From Providencia rettgeri (GTDB lineage Bacteria; Pseudomonadota; Gammaproteobacteria; Enterobacterales; Enterobacteriaceae), in NCBI RefSeq assembly GCF_023205015.1, contig NZ_CP096258.1, positions 4,340,001 to 4,404,000 on the forward strand: a stretch of 64,000 nucleotides of DNA, given 5' to 3'. Each line of letters starts with the position of its first letter. The first letter of the stretch is position 1. Shown piece after piece: positions 37,333 through 47,222 of this stretch. The notes under the pieces were generated by a model. The model was given only the letters and a program-made list of their open reading frames with translations. It was not told where the DNA came from and did no database searches. Both the position numbers and the translations under genes were made by a program.

Positions 37333-38349
37333 TTATTTTCTTTTTTTTGTATATTTTTCAAACAAGTAATAAATACCTGACAAAATACCTGATAAATACG
37401 CACCTCGCTTTAATAGGTGCTTATATTCTTTTTTCCTTTCAACAAATTTAGTGGCATGTTTTAAATCATCCTTTGTCCAAGGTGATTGTGCTAATGCTTT
37501 ATAAAAAGGCTGAGAAGAAGGATAGTTCGCCCATGTGTGCCAAGGCTTACTCACACCAGTGTAATGAATTAAAACCGTTTCAGGTGTAATAATGGTTTGG
37601 TATTTTTGATGTGTTCGGTCATACAGCTCATTTTTTAAGGTATAAACTGTATTAAACTTTTTATTAAGCAGTATCAGGTCATTTCTTAAAATAAGGTTTA
37701 GTACATCTTGATCAGGGTATTTAAACCGTTGTTTCGCATTTTCTGCAGACAATAACTCAAAACATTGCTGAGTAACTCGTTTTTCGTGCCACTTCTTTAA
37801 ATTCACAAACATAACACCCGAGTTAAAATAGGTCTCAGCTAACTGTGGTGTGTGTAGTCGCGTTTCACTTTTTGTTCTTACACCGATGTCATCGGCAATA
37901 ACACCACAAACTTTGTCTTCAATTAAATTGGCTGCCAAATCTAATTGACCATTACAGATAACATCCGCATCTAAATATAAGGCAACATCATAATCTTTCG
38001 AAAGATAATCTAAAGCAACTAACCGAAAGTACATCGCTGAGGACCAAACATCAGAAGCCGGTAATGTTTTTAATAATTGATTATCCAACTCATAAACATG
38101 AAATTCAGCTGAAAACTGATGAGAAATAGCCTTCAACTTCTCTAAAAAGCTAGGGCTGACTTTATCTAAAAAGTAATGAAATCTGAAGAACGTATTTGGA
38201 TTATTAATAAGTAAAGAGACCGCTGAAACACCCGCACCAAACTGATAGTTTTCATCCGAACCATAAATAACATCGAGACATGGTAATGAGGCATTACTCG
38301 CATTAGCCCCCTCATTTAACAGATATTTATTTGTTATCAGGCTATTCAT
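37333..38349 (-). CDS. GT8-family LPS core glycosyltransferase (first copy)
   Basis: A 338-aa GT8 enzyme of the WaaI/WaaJ type, using UDP-Glc or UDP-Gal for outer-core extension. Visible features: DVIYGSDENYQFG at the N-terminus, the metal-binding YLDADVICNG, and HYTGVSKPWHTWANYP near the C-terminus. It overlaps waaL by 8 nt. Another GT8 gene (39599-40609) is related, so this cluster has two different outer-core GT8 steps. Confidence 0.82.
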   Translation of the reverse strand: MNSLITNKYLLNEGANASNASLPCLDVIYGSDENYQFGAGVSAVSLLINNPNTFFRFHYFLDKVSPSFLEKLKAISHQFSAEFHVYELDNQLLKTLPASDVWSSAMYFRLVALDYLSKDYDVALYLDADVICNGQLDLAANLIEDKVCGVIADDIGVRTKSETRLHTPQLAETYFNSGVMFVNLKKWHEKRVTQQCFELLSAENAKQRFKYPDQDVLNLILRNDLILLNKKFNTVYTLKNELYDRTHQKYQTIITPETVLIHYTGVSKPWHTWANYPSSQPFYKALAQSPWTKDDLKHATKFVERKKEYKHLLKRGAYLSGILSGIYYLFEKYTKKRK

Positions 38350-39580
38350 GGCACACTCTCTTCTGCTTGGTTGAACAATTCCCCATCATGGCGATTAAAA
38401 ACCCCAAAAGAACACCTAAGGGTTTAAGGTCCACTTGTTCAAACATTCCACGAACCAGATAAAAGCCAATAAGACTTAACAGCAATGCAATGAAGGCAAA
38501 GTAAATTTCCGGTTCATCAGACCTATTTTTTATCCCTTTCATTGAGGCATAACACATTGACAAAAATACCGCACTAAATATCGCCACCCCTCCAATACCC
38601 GCACCAAACCAAATATAAAGCCAAATATTATGAGGCCCGATAGACTGCTTAAATGTCCATTCCGGGTGATTTTTTACAACACTATTATACTTTTCATGAT
38701 AGATTTTATCGCCAAAACCATATCCGATAACTGGATTTTCCAATATGAGCTCAAAAGCGGTTCCTTGCGTACCATTAGTATAACGGTAAGAACTGTCTGT
38801 CTGCTCTAGCTTATAAAACAGTTTTTTACTTGTATCGGGATAAATTAGTTTAATTGAAACAAGTGAAATTACCGAAAGGCATAATACAACCCCAATTAGT
38901 TTCCAAGGGCGCTTGAAACACAAAAATAATAATCCGGTGACTGCAACTGCAACCCATGCCCCCCGAGCTAGTGTTCCAAGTAAAACAAACAGAAATACAA
39001 TACTTAAAATATAAAAATAAATAAGTTTAGATTTAGGTAATAAATACCAAAGAATAGGAAGTATTGGAAAGAAAAAAACTAACGCATCCGAAACATGCCT
39101 AAAATCATAGGTAGTAAATGGTAAGATACCCTGCTGATAAGCTATATAGTAGCGGTATAACTCAACAAGTAAAACTAAGGCTAACGAGGCAGTAAAACTC
39201 GTTAATAATAGTTTTGAAATGTCTTTTAGGCTTTCTCTATATAAAAGAATCGGCAATAAAAGAGATAAACTTAGTATTCCATAATTTAATAATTTATTGT
39301 TAAGAGTCTTAATCGATACACTTGGCAAGTCTGAATAACTTACTGATATATAAAGAAAGACAGAAAAAACACCAACCAAATACAATAGCTTATTATTTAA
39401 CCTTCCCAACACTTTTTTTGTATCTAAAGATAGATAAACCAAAGAGGTAGCTATCATCAAATAAAACAGAATATGCTTATATCTCGTTACATTTTCCACA
39501 AAAAAAAGAGCAACAAAGATTAGTACCAAAGCCTTGTTATACTTTGAGAGAATACTTTCATTTCTTTCTAAAAAAGACAT
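38342..39580 (-). CDS. waaL: O-antigen ligase WaaL
   Basis: A 412-aa integral membrane protein with about 12 hydrophobic segments and a large periplasmic loop (about 225-330, with IGYGFGDKIYHEKYN and IGPHNIWLYIW) typical of Wzy_C/WaaL ligases. It joins undecaprenyl-PP-linked O antigen to the lipid A-core acceptor. Its place within the waa operon distinguishes it from a Wzy polymerase. Confidence 0.85.
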   Translation of the reverse strand: MSFLERNESILSKYNKALVLIFVALFFVENVTRYKHILFYLMIATSLVYLSLDTKKVLGRLNNKLLYLVGVFSVFLYISVSYSDLPSVSIKTLNNKLLNYGILSLSLLLPILLYRESLKDISKLLLTSFTASLALVLLVELYRYYIAYQQGILPFTTYDFRHVSDALVFFFPILPILWYLLPKSKLIYFYILSIVFLFVLLGTLARGAWVAVAVTGLLFLCFKRPWKLIGVVLCLSVISLVSIKLIYPDTSKKLFYKLEQTDSSYRYTNGTQGTAFELILENPVIGYGFGDKIYHEKYNSVVKNHPEWTFKQSIGPHNIWLYIWFGAGIGGVAIFSAVFLSMCYASMKGIKNRSDEPEIYFAFIALLLSLIGFYLVRGMFEQVDLKPLGVLLGFLIAMMGNCSTKQKRVCHE

Positions 39581-39598
39581 AACTTACCCAACTATTAT

Positions 39599-40609
39599 TT
39601 AACTTAGTTTAACCCAAAAATACTGAAGATTATTTTTTATCCCAGAGAAAACCTTTCCTTGGTTAAACATATGCTTCGCACAATATCGCAAATGATTACT
39701 GCTTTTAGCCTTCAGTAACGGAATATCCTTCCAAGGTGATGCCTCTTTTGCATGAATAAAGGGTTGAGCTGTTGGGTAATTAGCCCACTCATGCCAAGGC
39801 TTAGTTGGGCCGATATAATGAATCAATACAGTTTCAGGAGTGATTGGGTTTTCTTTTTTACCTTTTTGCAGCTCATAATTGATGCTGTATTGAGTGTTGT
39901 ACTTGCTATCAAGGTAAATAACTTTCCCTGTTAATAGCATATTTAAAATGTCTTGGTCTAAATAGGATAATTTTGCTTTCACAGTATCTTGGGAAAGTAA
40001 ATCCATTGCTTTCGTTGAGATATCAAATTTTGACCAATTCACTAAATTTAAAACTAAAAACCCTGCATTAAAATACCCCGAAGCAATACCCGGGACGCCT
40101 AAAGCATCTGCTCTTTTTTGCCACCAATTGCGATCCCTTTCAGGCACAACAGCAGCGATTTCATTATCTTTAAATTGAATATTTAACAATGGTTGCAGCG
40201 TCCCTTGGCACATAATATCTGCATCCATATAGATCATTCTATCTAGCTGATTTGAAAAGTAATCCGCAATAATAAACCTAAAATAAGTTGCATATGACCA
40301 ATTTTTGGTACTTGGAAGCGATTTAAGCTGTTCACAATCAACTAAATAAACTTTAATACTCGTCTTATATTGCTCGGCAAGCCGTTTAAATAATTGACTT
40401 TGCTGGTCATCAAAGTAATCAGTAAATACATGAAATGAAAAAGAGATATCAGGATTTGTTTTTAATAAAGAAGCCATCGAGATCCCACAACCATATAAAA
40501 AATTACGGTCAATACCATAGGAAATATGTAAGCTGTCATTATTAACAATCGCATCAGATGACGATAAATCAATTTGCTGTGTAACCGCATTTTCTTTATT
40601 GAAGAACAT
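39599..40609 (-). CDS. GT8-family LPS core glycosyltransferase (second copy)
   Basis: A 336-aa GT8 enzyme with HISYGIDRNFLYGCGISMASL, metal-binding MIYMDADIMCQG and C-terminal HYIGPTKPWHEWANYP. It belongs to the same family as the 37333-38349 product but is clearly divergent. It lies between waaP and waaL, where the outer-core hexose transferase (WaaO/WaaI) is usually found. Confidence 0.82.
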   Translation of the reverse strand: MFFNKENAVTQQIDLSSSDAIVNNDSLHISYGIDRNFLYGCGISMASLLKTNPDISFSFHVFTDYFDDQQSQLFKRLAEQYKTSIKVYLVDCEQLKSLPSTKNWSYATYFRFIIADYFSNQLDRMIYMDADIMCQGTLQPLLNIQFKDNEIAAVVPERDRNWWQKRADALGVPGIASGYFNAGFLVLNLVNWSKFDISTKAMDLLSQDTVKAKLSYLDQDILNMLLTGKVIYLDSKYNTQYSINYELQKGKKENPITPETVLIHYIGPTKPWHEWANYPTAQPFIHAKEASPWKDIPLLKAKSSNHLRYCAKHMFNQGKVFSGIKNNLQYFWVKLS

Positions 40610-40632
40610 TTATATTTCTCTTCTCTCTTGAC

Positions 40633-41430
40633 TCACAATGACTTTCTAATTGTACGCTCTTTAATTTGTGCTGCTTTACTTTCCGCTTTAGCGATCAATG
40701 GTGCTTCCTGTTGTAAGATATCTCGTAGCGATAAGCCAAAATAGATCTTCATAAAACGAAAAATATCACGCTGAGTGAGTCCAATATTTAATGATGAATA
40801 ATATAAACCAATTAAGTCTTTATTTCGCCAGCGAGTTGGAACAGAATTCCTGATTTGTGCGCGGTGTAAGTCAATCACCGATATTTTTAACTCTTCTTCA
40901 TTTCCCGTAAATGGCAAATGTAGTAAAAAATGGCAAATATAACAATCACGATGGTTAATACCCGTCGCGTGCATTTTACGCACCATCTGCGCGACTCGAC
41001 GAATAATCATTTGCTTAGTGCTAAACATTGGCGAGTTATCTAGCCAATTTGCACAATAATCTTCCAAACTCACCGTCGGGGTTAAATCTTCAGTAATAAT
41101 AAAGGAGTGACGACGAAGAGGGTTAATCCCTTTTTGCCCGAAAGCTCGGCCATTCATCGTATCAACTCCCACTTGAGTAAGCCGATGAATAGCATTCCAC
41201 TCTCTATCCGCCCCTAATACAGGCAACCGAAAAGATAATAAGTTTTTAAGGACTTCTTTCAGTGTAGTCCCATAATGAATTTTTATAAAATAGCTGCGCC
41301 CTTCAAGTTCAAAACGTAGCGTTTTACGCGTCTCTAACGCACGAAAAACTTCACCTTGTAACTTATCTGTCTCGATAAAAGGATCTTTGTTTTTCCACAA
41401 TTCATTAAAAGGGGTTTTTAACTCAATCAT
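40633..41430 (-). CDS. waaP: LPS heptose I kinase WaaP
   Basis: Cytoplasmic kinase that phosphorylates the first heptose of the inner core, needed for outer-membrane integrity. The kinase-fold catalytic motif is GINHRDCYICHFLL and the metal-binding Asp is in VIDLHRAQIR. Length 265 aa matches E. coli WaaP. Its ATG overlaps the waaG stop (ATGA). Confidence 0.95.
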   Translation of the reverse strand: MIELKTPFNELWKNKDPFIETDKLQGEVFRALETRKTLRFELEGRSYFIKIHYGTTLKEVLKNLLSFRLPVLGADREWNAIHRLTQVGVDTMNGRAFGQKGINPLRRHSFIITEDLTPTVSLEDYCANWLDNSPMFSTKQMIIRRVAQMVRKMHATGINHRDCYICHFLLHLPFTGNEEELKISVIDLHRAQIRNSVPTRWRNKDLIGLYYSSLNIGLTQRDIFRFMKIYFGLSLRDILQQEAPLIAKAESKAAQIKERTIRKSL

Positions 41431-42548
41431 TTGTTTCCCCCTAAAATAATATCTGCGGCTTTTTCTGGTAAACTATACAAATCTTCTGTATCCGCAAAAT
41501 GTCGCGCATTACTTGCCCATTGCGCTAATTTAGCCGGATTTTTTAAGCTATTTTCTAAAGCCAAGTTTAAAGCGGTTTGCTCAAAGGGTTCGCTTATCAC
41601 AATACCGCATTGAGCTTGGCTGATAAATGTAGCATACCCACACACTTCTGTGACAATAATGGGTAGACCCGCAGTAATCGCCTCTAATAACACAATACCC
41701 GCTGCTTCTTGATAAGCCGGATGCATTAATATATCGGCTGCTGCCATTAATTCTGCAATATCATTACGTCCGCTAAAGAAAGAGACTTGTGAGCCAATTC
41801 CTAGCGTTTTCGCTAACTGTTGGTATTTCACCGATTTATCTTGGCCAACTACCATCAATAACGTGTTTTTCTTAATGTCTTCGGGCAATGCCGCAATGGC
41901 TTTTATGGTCCGGTCAACACCTTTGCGTTTGAAGTCAGAACCCACCTGTAAGACTAAAAATGCTGACTCAGGTATTTGATTTTTTTCACGATAAATTCTT
42001 TTGGCGTCGGCAATTTGTTTATCATATTTTCTATCTTGGGCAATACCGGGAGGTAACATATGAAAACGCTCATTTTCAGTTCCATAATGCTTTTTAAAAT
42101 GACTAATTTGATGTGGCGTTAACATTAATAGCTGTGTCGGTTTCCCCACTGCAAAAACAGCTTTTTCAAATGCAGCATAGTGTTTATAGCGAGGCGTCAG
42201 CTTATACAAAAACCCTTTTTCTTCAGCGACTTTTTGTGCATAACAGACATCAGCGGCATAATAAACATCCAGCCCTGGCATTTTATTGAAACCAATTATC
42301 CGCTCTGCAGGATGCTGTTTTAAATGAGCCAACACCCAGTCACAATATTGTGCATTTCGCCCATGATTCGTTTTTGATGTCACCGGCACGATAATAATTT
42401 CAAAGCCGCTAGGCTTATCACCATCCCATGATTGGGTATAGACACGTACGTGATGCCCACGTGACTGGCATTCGGTTGCAATACGTAGGAAATCCCGCTG
42501 TAACCCACCAAACGGAAAGTATTTATATAAGCAAAATGCCAGATTCAT
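41427..42548 (-). CDS. waaG: LPS core glucosyltransferase I WaaG
   Basis: GT4 enzyme adding the first outer-core hexose to heptose II. N-terminus LAFCLYKYFPFGGLQRDFLRI and the C-terminal EAAGIVLLEAITAGLPIIVTE are diagnostic. Length 373 aa equals the E. coli protein almost exactly. Positioned waaQ-waaG-waaP. Confidence 0.95.
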   Translation of the reverse strand: MNLAFCLYKYFPFGGLQRDFLRIATECQSRGHHVRVYTQSWDGDKPSGFEIIIVPVTSKTNHGRNAQYCDWVLAHLKQHPAERIIGFNKMPGLDVYYAADVCYAQKVAEEKGFLYKLTPRYKHYAAFEKAVFAVGKPTQLLMLTPHQISHFKKHYGTENERFHMLPPGIAQDRKYDKQIADAKRIYREKNQIPESAFLVLQVGSDFKRKGVDRTIKAIAALPEDIKKNTLLMVVGQDKSVKYQQLAKTLGIGSQVSFFSGRNDIAELMAAADILMHPAYQEAAGIVLLEAITAGLPIIVTEVCGYATFISQAQCGIVISEPFEQTALNLALENSLKNPAKLAQWASNARHFADTEDLYSLPEKAADIILGGNK

Positions 42549-42549
42549 G

Positions 42550-43614
42550 TTAATACCTTGTCATCATAGAGCGAATATTCATCGGCAACATTTTCTCTGT
42601 TGCTTTAATTACATCAGAAGCTGGAATAATGGATAAATACTTTTTATCGCGATCTAGCTCTTCTCTCGGTGGCATAGTTTCATAATCACCCGCCCAAAAT
42701 TGAACTACATTATCACTCCAAGGTCGCCAGAAAACATGATTTGTCGCACCGAAAAGGCATACTATAGGTGTGTTGGCTGCTGCGGCAATGTGCATTGGTG
42801 CAGAATCAACGCCAATAAATAAAGCGGCATGAGCAATCAATGCGCCTAATTCAGGAAATGAGGTTTTCCCTGCAAGTTCAGTAACAGGCTTTGTTTGGCA
42901 GCCATTTGCAATCTCATTGATACATTCTAAATCCTCTTTGCTCGGCCCCGAAGTTAAAACTACTTGATAGCCACGAGATTGCAATGCATCAATGACGGCT
43001 GAAAATTTTTCATTATCCCAACACTTAAAAGCTTGGCGTGCTGTTGGTTGAATAACGACATAACTGCTATGAACACCCAGTCTTAACAGCTTTTCATCAA
43101 TATTTTTCCAGTCCTGCTTTGAATAAGCCATCGTTAAATGTGTCTTTAGTTCTTTTATTTCTAACGGCTTGAGTACTGATAAGTTATTTAGAACAACATG
43201 TTCGCCTTCAGGTTCTGTCAGATGCGTAAAACTTTCACGCCAATATTTAGAGTCACGATGGGCAAACTGATGGGAAATTTTTGTGCTAGCAGGAATAGCC
43301 CGAACTAATACGCTCACCATCCATTGGTCTGCTAGATTAACAACTAAATCATATTTATTTTGACGCAGCTTTAGCAGTAACTTAATAAAATTACAGGCTT
43401 TACTCAGCCCACTATTTTTTTTCCCTGACATACCGTACAACGTGTTAATTTCAGCATTTTCAGAGAGAATGGGGATTGTATCCTGATAAAGCAAAACATC
43501 AATTTCAGCATCAGGATATTGGTGTTTCAATGAGCTGATAACTGGTGTTGTCAGCAACATGTCCCCATGAAACCTCATCTTGATCACAAGAATTTTTTTA
43601 AACTGTTTTTTCAC
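42550..43614 (-). CDS. waaQ: LPS heptosyltransferase III WaaQ
   Basis: GT9 enzyme adding the branch heptose. N-terminus ILVIKMRFHGDMLLTTPVI and GVDSAPMHIAAAANTPIVCLFG are characteristic. Length 354 aa. First gene of the leftward core operon. Unlike the E. coli waaQ operon, no JUMPstart/ops sequence is visible in the 150 bp upstream. Confidence 0.93.
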   Translation of the reverse strand: MKKQFKKILVIKMRFHGDMLLTTPVISSLKHQYPDAEIDVLLYQDTIPILSENAEINTLYGMSGKKNSGLSKACNFIKLLLKLRQNKYDLVVNLADQWMVSVLVRAIPASTKISHQFAHRDSKYWRESFTHLTEPEGEHVVLNNLSVLKPLEIKELKTHLTMAYSKQDWKNIDEKLLRLGVHSSYVVIQPTARQAFKCWDNEKFSAVIDALQSRGYQVVLTSGPSKEDLECINEIANGCQTKPVTELAGKTSFPELGALIAHAALFIGVDSAPMHIAAAANTPIVCLFGATNHVFWRPWSDNVVQFWAGDYETMPPREELDRDKKYLSIIPASDVIKATEKMLPMNIRSMMTRY

Positions 43615-43765
43615 CAGGCACTCTTAATCAAGTCTATATGTAAAAGACAATAGTCATTCGACAACAAATATCATTATTAATTCAATGAATACTTACTATG
43701 TTACTACTTTCATAATAATGGTCATAGCGTCGAATGCACATATCAGTGACAACCCAAATTTTGAG

Positions 43766-43793
43766 TAAAAAAAAACCCAGCCGAAGCTGAGTT
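43766..43793 (-). terminator. Rho-independent terminator after rpmBG
   Basis: On the minus strand AACTCAGC (43793-43786) pairs with GCTGGGTT (43781-43774) with a TTCG tetraloop and a following run of T's (43775 down to 43767). It ends the rpmB-rpmG transcript. Confidence 0.92.
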
Positions 43794-43812
43794 TTTAACG
43801 CAGAAAGCAAAA

Positions 43813-43980
43813 TTATTTGATTTTTGCTTCTTTGTAGATCACATGCTTACGAACAACTGGATCGAATTTTTTCAGTTCCAGTTTTTCTGGCATTGTGCGC
43901 TTGTTCTTCGTAGTGGTATAGAAATGACCTGTACCTTCAGAAGAGACTAGCTTGATTTTCTCGCGAATACCTTTAGCCAT
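43813..43980 (-). CDS. rpmG: 50S ribosomal protein L33
   Basis: A 55-aa protein starting MAKGIREKIKLVSSEGTGH and ending VIYKEAKIK, with the KNKRTMPEKLELKKFDP segment of the Cys-free L33 form. It follows rpmB by 11 nt. Confidence 0.97.
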   Translation of the reverse strand: MAKGIREKIKLVSSEGTGHFYTTTKNKRTMPEKLELKKFDPVVRKHVIYKEAKIK

Positions 43981-43991
43981 TTTTTAGCTCC

Positions 43992-44228
43992 TTAGTACTT
44001 CTCACCACGGGTACGCAGTTCAGCAAGAACAGCATCAATACCCTTTTTATCGATAACACGCATACCTTTAGCAGATACACGCAGTGTTACGAAACGTTTC
44101 TCAGACTCAACCCAGAAACGGTGAGAGTGCAGGTTTGGCAAAAAACGACGTTTGGTCGCGTTTAATGCGTGTGAACGGTTGTTACCGCTCATTGGACGCT
44201 TGCCAGTAACTTGGCAGACTCGTGACAT
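43992..44228 (-). CDS. rpmB: 50S ribosomal protein L28
   Basis: A 78-aa protein starting MSRVCQVTGKRPMSGNN and ending LAELRTRGEKY, the usual L28. It is the first gene of the rpmB-rpmG operon, driven by a promoter about 200 nt upstream. Confidence 0.97.
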   Translation of the reverse strand: MSRVCQVTGKRPMSGNNRSHALNATKRRFLPNLHSHRFWVESEKRFVTLRVSAKGMRVIDKKGIDAVLAELRTRGEKY

Positions 44229-44428
44229 GTCTATTCTCCAAAAATCTAATCAGCTCGAGCTTTTTTGTTCTGGGTATGGCCGCCTCGTCAGGCTTAGGAG
44301 CCCATCTCAGCAAACTTTCATTGACTGAAAAAACCGTTGATACCTAAATAAAGATTTACTTTACTAAAACGTAAAAATTTACTGAGATAGGCCCTTCTCG
44401 CCAAACCCAAGATCCTTAAAGGTGGCGT

Positions 44429-44457
44429 AGTATACGCTTTACATCGTTTTCACTCAA
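44429..44457 (-). promoter_or_regulatory. Sigma-70 promoter for rpmBG
   Basis: On the minus strand TTGAGT (44457-44452) and TATACT (44434-44429) are separated by exactly 17 nt. It is oriented towards rpmB and is the best promoter match in this region. Confidence 0.75.
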
Positions 44458-44502
44458 GCCCAACGCAAAGAAAGTTGTCATTTTTTAGACAAAAAAATAA
44501 TT

Positions 44503-45171
44503 TTATAACCATCCTCGCTCTGCAAATGATACACATTGCTTATGCCCGACAACAAAATGGTCAAGTAGTTTAATCCCCATAATAACGCAAGCACGCTGGA
44601 TCCGTTCTGTCACCTGCCTATCTGCGGTGCTGGGTTCTGGGTTACCAGATGGATGATTATGGGCAAGTATAATCCCATTTGCATTCATTTTTATGGCAAA
44701 GCGAATGATTTCTCTGGGGTGAACTTCAACTTTGTTCAAAGTACCCTTAAACAATTCCTCATGACAAATAATCTGATTTTTATTATTTAAAAATATCACG
44801 ATAAAGACTTCGCGCTCTTGCCCTGCGAATAAATCCAGCAACTTTGCTTTCAATTGCTCAGGCCCAGTCATCACATCTTCATGTAAAAACTGTTCAGAGA
44901 AAAAACGGCGAGCCAACTCACTGACAGCCTGCAATTGGGTAAATTTACAGCTCCCCATTCCTTTACATTGTTTTAGTTTTTCGTAATCTGCTTGTAAAAG
45001 CAAATAGACTGAACCAAACTCCTGTATTAAACGCTTCGCAAGCTGCAAAACAGGTTCACCTTGGCTCCCTGTACGCAAAAAAATAGCGAGTAGCTCAGCA
45101 TCAGATAACGCAGCCGCGCCGTATGCAAGTAGCTTTTCTCTTGGTGGTAAGTCTAGATGTTCACTCATCAT
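44503..45171 (-). CDS. radC: RadC/MPN-domain (JAMM) protein
   Basis: RadC-family protein with an N-terminal helix-hairpin-helix region (LPPREKLLAYGAAALSDAELL) and a JAMM metal motif (AHNHPSGNPEPSTAD). Despite the name its role in DNA repair is doubtful. I place the start at 45171 (or ATG 45168), which gives 222 aa as in E. coli; a longer frame to 45360 would overlap coaBC and its extra residues look unlike RadC. Confidence 0.9.
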   Translation of the reverse strand: MMSEHLDLPPREKLLAYGAAALSDAELLAIFLRTGSQGEPVLQLAKRLIQEFGSVYLLLQADYEKLKQCKGMGSCKFTQLQAVSELARRFFSEQFLHEDVMTGPEQLKAKLLDLFAGQEREVFIVIFLNNKNQIICHEELFKGTLNKVEVHPREIIRFAIKMNANGIILAHNHPSGNPEPSTADRQVTERIQRACVIMGIKLLDHFVVGHKQCVSFAERGWL

Positions 45172-45351
45172 ATTCTGTGTCCCTAAATCCCTTTCACCTT
45201 TTTTATCTAGCCTAAAAAACATTCGCAACCCCTCACATATGGGTTTGCGTAGCGTTTCGCAAAAATAGTACTGTGACGAAAAATCGAGCGCGCCACCTCT
45301 AGCTTCTCTGTGGTAATATGCCTCCCATGTTGACCGTATTGGATAAAAATA

Positions 45352-46563
45352 ATGAATCAACTATCACTATTAGGTAAGCAGATAGTTATTGGTATCAGTG
45401 GGGGCATTGCCGCTTATAAGATCCCTGAACTCACCCGCCGTTTGCGCGATAAAGGGGCAATTGTGCGTATTGTCATGACTGAAGGTGCAAAAGCCTTTAT
45501 TACGCCTTTAACCTTACAAGCCGTTTCAGGACACCCTGTTTCCGATGACCTACTCGACCCAGCCGCAGAGGCTGCAATGGGCCATATTGAACTCGCGAAA
45601 TGGGCGGATATCATTATTCTTGCGCCAGCGACCGCGGATTTAATTGCTCGCCTCAGTGCAGGAATGGCAAATGATTTACTCACAACGGTTTGCCTTGCAT
45701 CCGCGGCACCGGTTGCACTTGTGCCAGCAATGAACCAACAAATGTACAAAGCAAAAGCAACACAAGAAAACTTAATCAAATTGCAACAACGCCAATGTAT
45801 GATTTGGGGGCCAGACGCAGGTAGCCAAGCTTGTGGTGATATTGGTCCTGGTCGCATGATTGACCCACTAGAAATTGTTCGTCTAACCAGTGAGTTTTTT
45901 ACCCCTAAACTCGACTTACAAGGCATCAAATTAATGATCACTGCAGGCCCAACACGGGAAGCACTCGACCCTGTTCGTTTTATCAGTAACCATAGTTCAG
46001 GAAAGATGGGGTTTGCCATTGCTAAGGCTGCTAGCCAACGTGGAGCCGAAGTCACTTTAATTGCGGGACCTGTAAATATTGAAACACCTGAAGGGGTTAA
46101 CCGGGTTGATGTCATTAGTGGATTAGAAATGTATGAGCAAGTCCATAAAACGATTTCAACGCAAAATATTTTTATTGGTTGCGCTGCAGTTGCAGATTAT
46201 CGAGCAAAAAACATTGCTGAAAATAAAATAAAAAAACAAGGTGATGAAGTTTCGATTACACTTATCAAAAACCCAGACATCGTCGCAAGTGTTGGAAATC
46301 TAAGGCACAATAGGCCATATGTTGTTGGATTTGCAGCTGAAACCCAAAATGTGGAAGAATATGCACGCCAAAAACGACAACAAAAACAACTCGACCTTAT
46401 TTGTGCCAATGATGTATCACTAGCAGATAACGGATTTAATAGCGATAACAATGCATTACACCTTTTTGATGCCAACGGTGATACCCGTTTGCCTCACTGT
46501 AATAAAAATGAATTAAGCCACTATTTACTTGACGAGATACTTCAACGTTATGAAAAAAATTGA
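45352..46563 (+). CDS. coaBC: Phosphopantothenoylcysteine synthetase/decarboxylase CoaBC
   Basis: Bifunctional flavoprotein of CoA synthesis. The N-terminal CoaC decarboxylase has GISGGIAAYK and PAMNQQMY; the C-terminal CoaB ligase has TAGPTREALDPVRFISNHSSGKMG. Length 403 aa. Divergent from radC, overlapping the start of dut by 14 nt. Confidence 0.96.
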   Translation: MNQLSLLGKQIVIGISGGIAAYKIPELTRRLRDKGAIVRIVMTEGAKAFITPLTLQAVSGHPVSDDLLDPAAEAAMGHIELAKWADIIILAPATADLIARLSAGMANDLLTTVCLASAAPVALVPAMNQQMYKAKATQENLIKLQQRQCMIWGPDAGSQACGDIGPGRMIDPLEIVRLTSEFFTPKLDLQGIKLMITAGPTREALDPVRFISNHSSGKMGFAIAKAASQRGAEVTLIAGPVNIETPEGVNRVDVISGLEMYEQVHKTISTQNIFIGCAAVADYRAKNIAENKIKKQGDEVSITLIKNPDIVASVGNLRHNRPYVVGFAAETQNVEEYARQKRQQKQLDLICANDVSLADNGFNSDNNALHLFDANGDTRLPHCNKNELSHYLLDEILQRYEKN

Positions 46564-47005
46564 CCTAAAAATCCTTGATAGCCGCATCGGTAATGAATTT
46601 CCTCTACCAGCCTATGCCACCACCGGTTCTGCTGGTTTAGATTTACGTGCATGCATTGATGCACCAATTGATTTGGCGCCAGGTCAAACAGAGCTTATTC
46701 CAACAGGTTTAGCTATTCACATTGCTGATGAAAGTCTTGCTGCTGTCATCTTACCTCGTTCCGGTTTAGGTCATAAACATGGTGTTGTACTTGGCAATCT
46801 AGTTGGTCTCATTGATTCGGATTACCAAGGCCAACTCATGGTGTCAGTCTGGAACCGCAGTGACAAAGCTTTTACCGTTGAGCCTGGTGAGCGTATGGCG
46901 CAAATGGTGTTTGTCCCAGTTGTTCAAGCTGAATTTAATATTGTTGATGATTTTGACGCAACAGAGCGTGGGGCTGGTGGTTTCGGTCACTCTGGCCGTC
47001 AATAA
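46550..47005 (+). CDS. dut: dUTP diphosphatase Dut
   Basis: Trimeric dUTPase hydrolysing dUTP to dUMP. The motifs AGLDLRAC, PRSGLGHKHGV, GLIDSDYQG, GERMAQMVF and GAGGFGHSGR are all present. I take the ATG at 46550 (KKIDLKILD), the usual enterobacterial N-terminus, giving 151 aa; the frame extends upstream to 46529. It overlaps the end of coaBC, a conserved arrangement. Confidence 0.95.
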   Translation: MKKIDLKILDSRIGNEFPLPAYATTGSAGLDLRACIDAPIDLAPGQTELIPTGLAIHIADESLAAVILPRSGLGHKHGVVLGNLVGLIDSDYQGQLMVSVWNRSDKAFTVEPGERMAQMVFVPVVQAEFNIVDDFDATERGAGGFGHSGRQ

Positions 47006-47032
47006 ATAGAATATCCTGATAACGAATATGCT

Positions 47033-47061
47033 AGATAGAACCTGAATTAGGTTCTATCTTT
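47033..47061 (+). terminator. Hairpin after dut
   Basis: AGATAGAACCT (47033-47043) and AGGTTCTATCT (47049-47059) form a perfect 11-bp stem with a 5-nt loop. The T-run is short, so termination may be partial and allow read-through to slmA. Confidence 0.8.
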
Positions 47062-47222
47062 ATGAATAAAAATAATCAGCCGCATATTTTCTTTCAGGAA
47101 GCTTGCTCAACATTACTTACATTTTAAATATTTTTTAAATCCATTTTGCTTCGTAAGCCTCTTTACTAAGAGCAAAATTTTGGATAGTTTGTTTTGCTGT
47201 TTTAGCAGGGGTCTTATTAGGC

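Noticed and set aside
44503..45360. 285-aa extended version of RadC
   Set aside because: The first 63 residues overlap coaBC's start, do not resemble RadC, and ATG 45171 gives the normal family length.
45414..46115. 233-aa minus-strand frame inside coaBC
   Set aside because: The plus-strand coaBC is certain, and the antisense frame is Ser/Ala-rich with no recognisable domain.
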